DNA of 64,000 nt from Cryphonectria parasitica EP155 (taxonomy: Eukaryota; Ascomycota; Sordariomycetes; Diaporthales; Cryphonectriaceae). The stretch lies in contig NW_024468916.1 of the NCBI RefSeq assembly GCF_011745365.1, positions 1,843,630 through 1,907,629 on the forward strand. Reading direction: 5' to 3'. The notes under the pieces are model-generated. The model worked only from the letters and a program-made list of their open reading frames with translations, was not told the origin of the DNA and made no database searches. Positions within the stretch are counted from its first letter, which is position 1; every line of letters begins with the position of its first letter. The position numbers and the translations under genes are program-made. Shown one piece after another: positions 23,560-34,798 of the stretch.

Positions 23560-25329
23560 TTTGAATAATTTAAGAATCGAAGTGGATGGCACGAATGAGT
23601 GACTGAAGTGGGATTGTTGAACGAGTGCGAGAAATCGTTGCGAAATGCAAGGTGAATTAAGTAGTTGGAATGAGTGTGATGTCGAAAGGTAAAACTTCTC
23701 AACCAGCGGCTGCGAGACGGTACATATTTATAATTACTCCAATGCGCAGCAAGTCCTTTTCATGACCTCATTGAGGCCAATGTTGAGTGTATCCAGCATG
23801 GCAACTCCGTCACTATGGGGGCTTGGGCCCAAAAGGTCTGTGATGCTGCTAAACCAATCTCCCGTAGCATCTGATAGGCAGGGACTTGGCACATCCTCCC
23901 GCTTTTTTGACCACGGTGATGCCGAATGAGTGTACAGTAACAAGTCTTAGGAAAGGGTGTCTCTAAGCGCTGTGACCAAGGGGTCATGACTTGAGCTGAT
24001 CGCTGTAGAGATTGTGCACGTTTTGGTGGGTCGCGTAACTCACGAGGAAGATCCCAATGAAAAGCATCAAGATGTTCAATGATGTTCAACTCTGACACCC
24101 AATTCAATCAACACATTATGCATGGCAAAAACCCCTCATCAAACGTTATTCTCTCAGACGGCACATCTCAACGATGCTCGCGCGGTGATTCCGATGAATA
24201 TCCATTCCTACAGCTGCAGGTGCAGAGACAAGACAGGACAACCTTGGCCTTTGGGTACTTCAGCACAAAACATGGATTCACCTTATGGTATTGCAAGCGT
24301 CAGAGAAGACGTCACAAATTTGGTTTATCATCATAACATGATACGTACATTCGGCTATACCATTGCCTAGAATACGCAAGGTTTTATGTCAATGTCCTCT
24401 GTGACATCAATCTCGATTGGTATTATACTATGGAGGTTGAAAAGAAGGTACGTAGGACTTATGTATCGGGTAAAATATTGCAATTTGGCTGCCAAGTATT
24501 TCTCGAGGTCTCCATACAGGCAAGGTCTCACTTGACAGTCATCCCCCTTCCCCTCTTATTAATCTTTCCTGACATCATCAGCCTACATTTGTATTTATAG
24601 CTTGATATTCTCACTTCGAGACTTGGTAGACTATTTTCGAGAGCAAGTCTCCATCAAAGTGGATATCGGCCTTGCAGAGCATTCCTTCTCTACAAGTTAG
24701 AACGAACATATGTGGACTCCGCCGAGCCACTCCACAAACAACTGTCGGGCTCTCCTTCATCCCCTTTTTATCATCGCCTTCGACGGGGGGAAAATGACTT
24801 CGTTTCGACAGATAGAAAAGAACCTCCCCTCCCCCCTTTCACCTTCTGACGCATGTGATTGAAGGGCGCTGTGTCACCTCCATTTCTTACCAGCGTCCGA
24901 TTTTGTCTTCGATGGGCGTAAGCGGGCGCACAATGCCGCATCATCTGCTTATCGAACCGAGAACAATTGCTGGCTGGTATTAATTGGGGCCTGTTTTGAT
25001 AGTCTTGAGGTAGGACACCAAAAGTGTCGCCAGATGCAAATCTCAGCGGTTTTTGCGGTGCCTACACACTGGGATGCAGGTCTCACTTGTTTTCATATCA
25101 TTCTTTCTTCTCAAAAAACACTTTTGTTAACGAGCGACTAAATACTTGTTCGACACTATCTTTCTCATGCCTTTCTTTCCTACTGCTTTTTTGTCTCTCT
25201 TTCTCTCTTCTTCATTTTAATGCCTGTCTTGCCTTCGTCCTATGTAGTGGCTTGGTGAATAGTCCACACTTTTGGTTGCCAACTCTCGACCTGCAACAAG
25301 CACTTGATTAATCCTTCATCACGGGCCAC
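23560..25329. other. Intergenic stretch, no gene seen
   Basis: About 1.8 kb between two minus-strand genes. It should contain the promoter of the secreted-protein gene near 23560-24100 and the 3' flank of paralogue A. It is locally AT-rich, and a pyrimidine-rich tract lies at 25140-25230. No supportable coding chain was found. Confidence 0.6.
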
Positions 25330-26298
25330 CTAGGGGTCACAATCGACAGTCTGCTTCTTGACGAAATCTTGGGTCGCCTTTTTCTGAGAGGCGTCGATGT
25401 CCTCTGCAGCAACTGCCCACTCCTTCTGATTAAATCGAGCACTGTACTCGTTGTACTCGATGTCACATGTGACCTCCTGTTCCGTTTTCTTGGCGTTCAC
25501 CACGTTGCGCATGTCTTGACTGACGCTGAATGAGATCACCCGAACATCTTCAAAATGTTAGTCGAGCATGATAAGTTCCAGATCTCTGGGGGAGAATATA
25601 CTCACACGAGGCAATGACGTCGGCCTCCGGGAGGTACTCGTATTTCTCACAGACAATCGTTTTGGTATCCTTGGTGCCTGCACTGTTCTCGACAGTGGAG
25701 GATATGGATTGGAGAATGGCCTCTAGGGTCTTTAGGATGTTGGGGGTAACGTCGATAAACCCCTTCAAGACGTTGGTGACCAACTCAGTGTGAAATTGCC
25801 GGGAATAGGCCCGGATTTGCTTGCTGACATTATGGTCTACGTCCATGGCAAGCCTGTATTCACTGTCAGCACGAGAATGAGAAGAAGAGCCAAATAGGCT
25901 GAAGCAAGTTAGACTCACCAGGGTGTGGTTTTCATGTCCGTAATCGCGACCTTAGCGCAGTACGCGCTGCGCGCATCAGTGGAAGCCTTGCTGCCGTCCT
26001 GAGGAACCTTGTTGTTGGCGTAGACCGTTCTCCACCACCGGCCGCTGGCCCAGCAGCGGTAGTCAATAACGTTCTGCATGTAAGCAGCCAACTGCTTTGA
26101 ACCAGCCGTGGCCGCATCTTTGGTGGGAAAGTTGACAAACCACAGAGATGGGGTTGTCTTGCTATCTTCAACAGCCTTGTCGGCGACAGTCTTGTCATCG
26201 ATGTTCACGGTGTCACCAAGCCTGGTGACAGCATGGAAGTTCTCGGGCGCAGCAGGCCCCCCGCTGATGGATGAGCTGACCAGAGTGCCAAGATGCAT
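25330..26298 (-). CDS. Unrecognised family, paralogue A (3 exons)
   Basis: Exons are 26298-25919, 25853-25606 and 25547-25330, giving 281 aa. Intron 1 (65 bp) interrupts the Trp codon of TTPW (phase 2). Intron 2 (58 bp, branch CTAAC, acceptor TTTTGAAG) is phase 1. There is no signal peptide or membrane segment. Landmarks are SLWFVNFP (about residue 52), a YRCWASGRWWRTVY motif, KTTPW, the CEKYEYLPEADVI segment before intron 2, and the C-terminal QDFVKKQTVDCDP. The same landmarks in the same order occur in paralogue C, and weakly in B. The middle is predicted helical. It is divergent from paralogue B with 1.16 kb between starts. I recognise no known domain and assign no function. Confidence 0.8.
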
Positions 26299-27455
26299 GT
26301 TGATTGTTGAGGAGTGTCAAGAGATGCTGAAAATTATTTGTCTCGGACCACAAATCTTTGAATATGAGATGTTTGCGTTGACGAATGTCCGACAAGACAT
26401 TGCTCAATCCACAAGAGAGCGAGTGCCCTGATTTATAGCCCAGAGCATGTGCCTTCGATAATTTTGTACTCCAAGCTCTCACATTTGACTAGCCAGGGAA
26501 TTGTACTCTCAAAAGTCCAGGACCAGGCAGATGCTGCCCAGAATGCTTCAGAGCTAGACTGATAGACCATGAGGCAAGTCGATGCTCTGCTGCTTTCATT
26601 CTTGTGACGTCTCGGGCGGAGTTGGCCTCTGCCCGTTTGCAGGCCCAGCGGAAAGCTTAACTCTGAAAAATACCGCTGTCGCCGTAGGCTTAATCGGTGA
26701 AGGCAGGTGGCTTCCTCCCGATGTGCTCGTTCACCAAAAAGAAGGAAAGAGAGAAAAGAGAAAAAAGGTTTACGTGTTCTAGATCTTGATCCATCGTTTT
26801 GAGAGATCTACTACATTTAGAAAGAAATAGTTTAGGGCCAAATATTCGTTTTCGAGAGAGCCAAGTTTTAGACAGCACGGAATCGTATACTAAACATCAC
26901 ATCTGAACCTATTCTATCCTCTTGAGAGGTTAAGGTCTGGATTTGGCCGCGTTTCTCTTACGTATTAGTGGCGGCTCAAGGCGCCGGGGCAACTGAATCT
27001 GAAACATATAACTTCTTGTACGGAAACTTCATATTCATCTGGACGAAAGCATGTTAGCATGCATACCTGAGGGTATGCCATCAAAGCAGTAGTTATGGTC
27101 TAGATCTGTGATATTTCCGTTGACGTATTAGTGACTGATGGGGATGGAATAATCGCTGGTCTGGAAGCATGTTTAGTGCAATGTTACCTTACTGAGAAGA
27201 TCCAAATAGGACGTCTGGGCCCTATCTTGCCGTATGCGTGGTGTACAATTTGAACATATGAACTAACTACCCGTGAAACATATGTGCCGTCTTTGCTATT
27301 GACTTAGCCCAGAGAGTACGAGTTCCCTTATCTATCTGATTCGGTGACTATTTTCTCATTTTGTTCTCATCGACCCTCCGTTACACATAGTCGGACCTGA
27401 TCTTCTGGTTTTCTTTTTCTTCATAAACAGTCTTACGATAATCAATACTCCGAAG
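26299..27455. promoter_or_regulatory. Divergent intergenic region between paralogues A and B
   Basis: This 1.16 kb lies between the start codons of two related genes transcribed away from each other, so it should contain both promoters. The last ~60 bases before 27456 are pyrimidine-rich with CTTT runs. No other gene is seen. Confidence 0.55.
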
Positions 27456-28311
27456 ATGGCCAATTTGATTCAGAGCAGCCTCGCCTCGCTCGGGGGAGTT
27501 GATATCCAGAGCCTCGCAAAAGACCCGCGAGATCCACAGACCGTGTTCTATCTCAATCCTGTCTACGCTTCTGAAAAGGACAATGCTGCAGTCAATGATG
27601 CCAAAGAGGCTTTGCAGGACACGATCTATTCATGGGCACCCAAAATCGAGCGTACGGTCCAGGAGAAACTCCCGAAAGATCACAACTTACAGGCAAGCTG
27701 GGATCGCGCTTCATTTCGAGCTAAGCTGGTCGACGCACTTGCCAAACAGACACCTTGGTGAGTACCCTAGACAAATCAACTTCGAGCATGCCATTGTTGA
27801 CGAAGGCCTGGATTTAGGTTGGCCATGACTGGCAATACCACTGCGAGTCCTGTGGATAAATCTCTTACAGGGGACTATGGCAAGGATAAGTTGATGTTCC
27901 AGAATCTCATTGATGGACATGTCAACAGTCAGCTACATGATATTCCCACGAACCACCTCAGCATCATCAGCAACCTCATAGCAGAGACTATGGTCCTCAG
28001 CCGTACATCCCTGGCCAAGACGCAGAGGTTTGCTATTGTATTGCCCTGGGCCAAGGCGAATGAGGCCAGTAAGTATCTTCGTGAATAACCTTTTAATACT
28101 TATGGGCTAAGAATTTGGTTCAGCCATGAAGGTTTTGATCTTCAATTTTGAGCAAAAGGAGGAGAATGGGAAGGTTGATGTTGAGACAACCAGAAGCTTC
28201 TATTCGGCCAAACTCAACTTGAGTGGATTCCAGGATGAGAAGCTGGACCAGAAGGAGCTGGCACTAGGGAAGGGACTTGTTCAGGATGCCACCATGGACA
28301 TTGTGGTCTAA
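27456..28311 (+). CDS. Unrecognised family, diverged paralogue B (3 exons)
   Basis: Exons are 27456-27757, 27818-28068 and 28124-28311, giving 246 aa. Intron 1 (60 bp, GTGAGT) interrupts the Trp codon of QTPW in phase 2. Intron 2 (55 bp, GTAAGT) is phase 1. Both placements are identical to paralogue A. The exon 1 and 2 junction reads TPW|LAMTGN, against TPW|LAMDVD in A. Beyond these points similarity is low. The WFVNFP block is replaced by TVFYLNPVY, the RCW..WW motif is missing, and the C-terminal DFVKKQTVD is replaced by a different acidic tail. No signal peptide is seen. Homology is inferred mainly from gene structure plus the shared junction sequence. Confidence 0.78.
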
Positions 28312-28990
28312 TCGGATAAATTGACTCACTTTTATTAGCTATCAAAGTAGGCCCAGAACCCACATCGTAAATGAACCCAGAGATTTGAAACTTCGAGACG
28401 AAATTACGTGTAAAATTCCTTTCTTGTCTCACAAAAAATTGACTGATAGCAGAGGCCGAGAGACCCAAAGTATGATCAAACGTTGAACGGTCCAGCCCCC
28501 TTCAACGGGACGCGGAGGATATTTTGCCGGAAGACTATTGCGCTCTTTGACGTCTTCATCGGGGAATTGCTATTTTCTACCTCATTCGTACCATGTAATG
28601 TCATTAGTGACGACCCGTCTACACCAGTTGTTGTCGACTTTCCCTATGCTGGCTTGGGCGGCACAGATGGACCTGTCCAGACCAGATTCCCATGTTGCCC
28701 TTACTGAGAGACGAAAATTGTCTCAGCCATTGAGACCGAAAACGTAAATGCGAGAGAAAACAAAAAGGAAGAAAGTGGGAGATACTTGAGACACGGTTAA
28801 CAGCAGCTAAATTCTGATGCATTGATTTCTACTTCTTGCAGATCAAAGGATTGGGTAAGAGTCTGTAACTAGGCAGTGTAGAGATCCAAATGCCACCTCT
28901 GCCTTGGCAATCATGTTCAGACATACCTGACTCTGTCCTGTAAAGACTTTTGAGGAAAATCCAGGCTATTCGTGCAGTTCAATCCTTAAC
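28312..28990. other. Intergenic, no gene seen
   Basis: About 680 bp between two co-directional paralogues. It is expected to hold the 3' end of B and the promoter of C. Nothing else is supported. Confidence 0.5.
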
Positions 28991-30106
28991 ATGCCGAGAT
29001 TCGATGATGAACAGGAAGATGAGGTCATCACCGGTGAGCTTATGCGGTGCCCCGATATCTTCCGGGCAAGGCAAGCCGTCGCCTTCGAATCGGAAATGAA
29101 GACGGAGACACTCTCAGCAGACGTCTTGGGATCATTGAATGGGGTGGCTCTGGCATTCCCTCTCTTGGGAGCTCAAGGTATGAACGATGGCGAAATCCCA
29201 TATATTCATCAGTGCAATCATGCTCACCTTTCTTTGGTATTTAGCCGTTGCAGGTGCAATTTCAAGCGATCACCAGCCCATATGGTTTGTCAATTTCCCA
29301 TTGGAGCTGTCAGCCTCTGTACAGAACTCACTCCGAGATTATCAACAAGTAGTGCTTGATTTCAGATGTTGGTCGAGCCTGAAGTGGTGGACGGAGGTCT
29401 TCACACGGATTCCTGTCTCTGATGACCCTCTCACCAAGATCAAGCAGACGAGTGAGTTCGCTATGGTAGCATGCAGAGATATGACTCAGATGCCATGGTC
29501 AGTTAACTGCCTCCACGATCTTGTTGAATATAACGTGTAATACTCAGCGCCTCGCTCTGCAGGTTGAAGACGACCATGAGCCCTCAAAGATCTACCAATG
29601 CAATCCAATGCCCCATCGGCGAGCTTCATCCAGCTATCATAGCTGGAACAATGTCGAAGTGGTTTGCAAATAATCCAGCTGCGCTTGCGCCGCTTGAAAC
29701 CGTCTTACAGGCTGTCGTAGGGTCGATCAGCGAGGCAACATTCAATTACAACGATACCAGGACGGTAGTCACCGAGAAATATGAATACATGAGCGAAGCT
29801 CAGAGCATAAAATCTTGTAAGTCATCTTATCCTCATGTTACTTGAGGTTCAATATGCTTATGTCATCTAATAGCTGTGCGGCTGCTTTGTTTCGAGATCT
29901 CGAGGTCTTTCTACGATGTTCAATCCGGAAAATCAACTCAAATATGGGTCAATTGTGACATGAGCTATCTGGAATACGAGGCAGAGTTCAAAATCGAAGA
30001 ATGGAAGAAATCTCAAAATAGTATAGACGAACAGCAAAAACCGGTATTACAGGAATTTGTCAAGAAACAGACTGTTGATATTGGTCCAGACAGCATAAAT
30101 AAATAG
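28991..30106 (+). CDS. Unrecognised family, paralogue C (4 exons)
   Basis: Exons are 28991-29177, 29245-29497, 29563-29816 and 29874-30106, giving 308 aa. The last two introns (65 and 57 bp, phases 2 and 1) are at the same positions as in paralogues A and B. C has an additional N-terminal exon encoding an acidic stretch (MPRFDDEQEDEV). Landmarks are PIWFVNFP, DFRCWSSLKWWTEVF, QMPW|LKT, TEKYEYMSEAQSI and QEFVKKQTVD near the C terminus, all with counterparts in A. By eye, identity to A over the shared ~230 residues is around 30%. The protein is soluble, with no signal peptide under this start. An alternative ATG at 29187 inside intron 1 would give a hydrophobic N terminus, but it loses exon 1. 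Confidence 0.78.
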
Positions 30107-31291
30107 ATAAATAACGTTGGAAAAGACGGAATTTCTGAAAAAGAAGCCACCCCGAGGGGGGGAGGGGGTTCAGAATTTTGCCTCAGTTCGTACCGTCAAT
30201 CACAACGTCAATCTTATGCTGCCAGGCTGAGCATAGGAATTAGTGTAGACCTAAACTCATTGCCTCTCAACGGTGGATTTCTGCGGCGTTCCGTGGACTG
30301 CTTTCGTCGATCAAGAATTTACTTCAGCCGTGCAAAAGTTGCGACTTGACGTGTCACCAGGAATTTGGCTTACCAGCGGGAGATGTGTTTTCGCCTAGAG
30401 ATTAACCAGTCAAGCTTCACTTGCATAATCAGAGCCTGCGATCTACTGATGTGCGCCTAGAGGCTCTCTTCCGCACGCATGACGAAGATGCCTGGGTGCG
30501 GGCTTGTGGGCTTGACCATCCTTGGGCTTTTTTACGTAACGAAGTAATAGTCACGTTTAACCTTTCCGGCCCTGGGCCAGACTTTACCTCTCCTGCTGGA
30601 CTTTGTAAGGGCCCAGCCTTTATAGAGCTCGTAAGATAATCTGACATAACGAACTACCCATTCACCTGTTATGGGATATGACATGTTCAGGAAAAAGGTC
30701 CAGACCCTGTTTCAGCCAGATAGACAGGAGCTCGATACTGTTTTCGTGAAAAAGCTGTTTTCAGAAGCATGTCCTAAGAAGGAGGGTCATGATTTCAGCA
30801 TCTTACTGCATTCATGATGTTGTGTCATTCTTCCAAGAGAGCGATGTGTTGAATGAGACGTTGCTTTCAGTAGAACGTTGCTTCCAGCAAGGACGTTATG
30901 TTTTAGAAAGGTGATGTTTTCAGCAGGGCGTTCTTTGCAGGCAGGTTAGCTATTGGTCGGACGTCATGGTTGAATGTTGCCCTGCAATTCAGACTGCCTC
31001 GAATTCCTCGCCCTGTTTGATAACCCTTAAACGATAAAGATAAAAGCTGGAGTTACTGACTTTGAATATTGGGAAGATGCTAGGAAACGTACTCCCCATC
31101 CACCTCATCTCGTGCCAATATCATCAAGAGCAAATCAGTCCGATATCATGGCAACAAACGGTATGTTCCCTTGTGTCTCTGCATGCTTATCCCATATCAG
31201 CGTCCAGTCTTATGAAGGTGGTGAGGATACGTGATTATAGCATCGCCCGCCAGCTTGCCTTGAACTCTAATTTCCATGGCCGTAATTTCTA
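30107..31291. other. Intergenic, with degenerate short repeats
   Basis: About 1.2 kb without a supportable gene. It carries loosely repeated GACGTTGCTTTCAG-like units at 30857-30945. The last part holds the promoter and perhaps a first small exon of the protease gene: an ATG at 31148 is followed by a GTATGT donor. Confidence 0.5.
30857..30945. repeat. Degenerate direct repeats of about 18-20 bp
   Basis: Four or five imperfect copies of a unit resembling rrACGTTnnTTTCAGnA lie in a row (GACGTTGCTTTCAG, AACGTTGCTTCCAG, GACGTTATGTTTTAG, GGTGATGTTTTCAG, GGCGTTCTTTGCAG). No protein or known element is associated. Confidence 0.5.
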
Positions 31292-32635
31292 ATGGTCTTC
31301 AAAGTGCTTCAGTCAGATGCCGAAATCGTCGACAAATACGACGAAGTTCTGCAACCCGAACTCACTGCGGCTCTTCAGTCAATCCAAGGCCTATCTTGGG
31401 CATCTTTCAGTCTAAGCAAAGACAGCAGCCGATATGCCTTGAAAGTCAGCACGACTGATCCCTTGAATTCCAAGTGGAAGGAGGCAGCCGATTCACTCAA
31501 GGCCGTCTTTTTGAAGTCGACAAAGCAAGCACTAGACGTCAACGTCATAGAGGCCAAATGGTTTACAGAAACTCGTCATGTGGCTCCTGGCGCGCAGCAG
31601 CCGTATGAAAGAGGCGGTAAGAATCCATTCGGCCTGTACTCGATCGGCCGAAGTATCGGGGTGGAGCAACTCAACGGTCCAGGAACCCTTGGAGGGCTCA
31701 TTACCATCTCGATTGAGGGAAAGCCCAGGGTCTATGGATTGACCAATAACCACGTTGTTAATGTCGGCAAGACTACAAATCAGCAGTGTGAGTTTTCAAA
31801 GAGGCGTTGAGTTTCGTTATCCGACTTATTCGTTGACTCCTATGTCTGAATAGCTGGTGATCCGACTTATGTAGAGAAAGACAACACTATTTATTGTCCA
31901 AACTACCAGGATCTAGAGGCGACCAAGATTGCACTTGGCGACGATAAAATTCGATCGTATAAACTGGGCCAGTTGCGAGGAGCCTCTGGACGCACCCTGT
32001 TTGTCCCGCAAGGAGCAAGCAATCCCTGTCTTCTTGACTGGGCTCTGATCGACCTCAACACTGCTACTTTACGAGACATACAAGAGAGTGATAGAAAGCT
32101 CAAACCTAACTTTGAATTGGCTCGGACAGATGCACAAGTGAGTTACTGATTGTTGTATCATAAGCTTCCTACGACAGTCGTGGGTCCCAAACACCGACTG
32201 ACGAGACGTCCTACTCAGATAAGGGAGCATCCGTACCCGACCTCGATCAGTTACGACCCTAACATCCACCTTGTTCCAGGTATGGAAGTCTTCAAGTGGG
32301 GACGTACAACAGGCGTGGGATCAGGTGAGGTGAACATGACTAGGAAGGTGATGAAGATCGCCGATGTCGAGACTTGGAAAGGCTCAATCTACAATCCGAA
32401 CGGTGATGTAACGGTCGCTGAGTTATTCGTACCTCCCAGGAGACTCGAGCCCTTCTGCCAACCAGGGGACTCGGGCTCTTTGGTCGTCGATGGCGAAGGT
32501 CATCTTGTTGGGCTTCTTTGGTCACTGGCTGATGACGACACTATTGTCACTGACATTCGTGTGGTGTTTGAGTCCATCAGGGAGAAGATGGAGTTGAAAG
32601 CTGACACCGTCTTCGGTGTTCCTACAAAGTTCTGA
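31292..32635 (+). CDS. Trypsin/chymotrypsin-fold serine protease without signal peptide (3 exons)
   Basis: Exons are 31292-31787, 31854-32137 and 32219-32635 (introns 66 and 81 bp), giving 398 aa. The triad is visible: His about 154 in LTNNHVV, a candidate Asp about 232 in LDWALIDL, and Ser about 345 in QPGDSGSLVV. This order and spacing fit the PA-clan S1 fold. About 110 residues precede the protease domain (DAEIVDKYDEVLQPELTAAL onward) and resemble no domain I know. No secretion signal is seen, so the enzyme should act in the cytosol. Fungal cytosolic trypsin-like domains are known as effector parts of NLR-like and cell-death proteins. An alternative start at 31148 with an intron to 31303 would give MATN-VLQSDAEIV instead of MVFK-VLQ. 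It follows paralogue C on the same strand. Confidence 0.83.
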
Positions 32636-34255
32636 GGAATAGAGACAGAAGAGTTTGCAACTCGGCGATTTGTTCATAATTCTGAAAAAGCTTTTGCCTA
32701 ATTCTTTCAGTTGTGTTTGACTATTCCAAATGATGTTATTTCCGACGAGGCTACCATAAGTCAGAGACGACTGCTAGGTTATATCTTTGCAGGGGCCTCG
32801 CAAGTCTGGGGAGCGGATGCAACATAATGAAGCTTCAATATTAATAAGACCTCGTGTGGCAACCCAGGTGTACATCTGTGGTATTTGAGTGCATGGTATT
32901 ACCAGTCGTACTTAAAGACGCGTCAGTGAACGTATAATAATTGGCAGTAAGGAGGACTTCTCGGAATCAAGGAAGGCTGGTATCCACTGACTGCCAAAGG
33001 CTCATAGTTAGTGGGGACTCATTTGATGACATTCTGTTCTTCGACGGGCGCGGCCCGGCTGGTAGTCATCCGAACAAAGTACGCTGGCCGCATACAAAGA
33101 GCCCACAGGGCCGAGGCTTTTGTAGATCTCAGATGAACGACCAAGGCTGAAACGGCCCTGTCAGAATTCTCCCCAGACGCCTCTAGATCTGCTCAACGTT
33201 GGGGGCCCCCAAGCGTATCATTGGGATGACTGGGCCTCCTTCTCCTAGAAGCGTCCGCGGAAACCCACATTGCGGATACTTCTCACATAAGCTTCCTTTG
33301 AAGTCTTTCACCGGCTCTCTGGAGACCTGAAACCTGCAAACCGGTTCTTCGACCGGGGTTTCGAATTTGGCCTCCGGACGGGTAAGCGTGAGATTGCGGA
33401 GCCCGCCAACTTACAGAATCAGAGATCCACGACGGTCGTAAAATCGATGAAAGGTGAGGAAAAGGCCGAATTCCTCGAAGCATGAAGATGTGCAGCAGGA
33501 GAAGTAAAGGAGAGAATAGAATGGAGAAAGCAACTGACAGGCTTCAGTCACAACTAATCGCCTATTCGTGAAGTGGAGTTTTGGTCCAATCTTACACCAG
33601 ACGCTTGCGTAGTGACTGAGCTGCCATTTGACCTCGATCATTGAGACACAGGTCGTTGCCAGGCTCCAGGTTTAGGTATTATCGCCTTCGAGTGATAAGG
33701 CGCTCAATTGAGGCATATTACTACTCAAATCATTGCTCTTTGGACAAAAACAGAGGCTCTACTTTTCAGGCCTCGATCAGTTGGACATTGCAACGAGGCC
33801 ACAGAGTGACCCGGGGTCAGGCTGTGCAAAGGGTTCCCGACCATCTAAGTAATATTACTACATGTGGCCCGGGGGAGAGGCCTGCAACGACCTTTCCGTA
33901 TTGTGGAAGAACAAATGCATGAACCCAGACAATGCTAGATATTTAGAAGAAGATGTTGCGCCGAGTGAATATTGAAAATTGATGGAATAATTACTTTGCT
34001 CTGCCGCCATTCAAATATCTTGGCTCTCTCCTGTGCGCCATTCAAAATCATCTATACATCAAACAATTCATTGTTACGGTTGTGCCTACGTTTTTCGAGA
34101 CTGAAAAAGTAGCAATTCCTAACTATTCTTCCACCTCACAGCCCGGTAAGTTTGACATAATCACCAAGTATATTTCTGTTGAACGCAAATCTCTGACGGT
34201 GCTCTAGGTCGGACCGCTATTCGAAATCGTTATCAAGAACGCTCCAAATCATATC
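32636..34255. other. Intergenic, no gene seen
   Basis: About 1.6 kb. Contents include a perfect GC-rich inverted repeat at 33341-33356 and the leader of the downstream coiled-coil gene. A candidate 5' UTR intron lies at 34146-34207 (donor GTAAGT, acceptor CTCTAG, 62 bp). Confidence 0.5.
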
Positions 34256-34798
34256 ATGTTGGACCACCAGACCAGAGTGTGGTACGACCAAACCCACGCC
34301 GAGATGAAAACAATCCACCACACTCCCGCGACACATGTCCGACACATGTCATATCCAACACCACCAACCCAAGCCCGCCACATGTCCTATACCACGCCGC
34401 CACCCACCGTCCCGTCAAGAACTCCATCCGTCAGGTCGAGCCACCAAGACTTCCAGTGGCTCGGCGAGCTGCAGAGCCACACCTCAGACTACGAGTACCT
34501 CAAGCCGCTGCTGAGAGACAGGCGGTTGGAGCTGCAGCAGCGCCAAGCACAGCTAAACTTCTGGACGCGCGAGATCCAGGACCGCCAGAAACAGGTGCGG
34601 GACTCGAACTTCTCGAGCGGGGCGCAGAGGAGGGAGCTCCAGATCCAGCTGCAGACGCTGCTCCGCGACCGCGAGGTGGCCCGTCAGGACTATCAGAGGC
34701 AACAAGCTGAGTTTGAAAGGCTGAGCAGGCAGATTCAGAGCCATAGGGAGATCATCGATAACCTCATGCAAAGATTGAGGATAATAGTTTCGTCTTGA
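34256..34798 (+). CDS. Small coiled-coil protein
   Basis: A single coding exon of 180 aa from the ATG at 34256, about 50 bases after a likely 5' UTR intron. The N-terminal third contains two imperfect repeats ending in ARHMSYTTPP / VRHMSYPTPP and is Pro/Thr/His-rich. Residues about 85-175 are a long charged Gln/Arg/Leu heptad region (RDRRLELQQRQAQLNFWTRE, then QAEFERLSRQIQSHREIIDN). This predicts a coiled coil and dimerisation. The base composition of the coiled-coil part is much more GC-rich than the surroundings. The function is unknown. It lies between the protease and the HET gene. Confidence 0.72.
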   Translation: MLDHQTRVWYDQTHAEMKTIHHTPATHVRHMSYPTPPTQARHMSYTTPPPTVPSRTPSVRSSHQDFQWLGELQSHTSDYEYLKPLLRDRRLELQQRQAQLNFWTREIQDRQKQVRDSNFSSGAQRRELQIQLQTLLRDREVARQDYQRQQAEFERLSRQIQSHREIIDNLMQRLRIIVSS

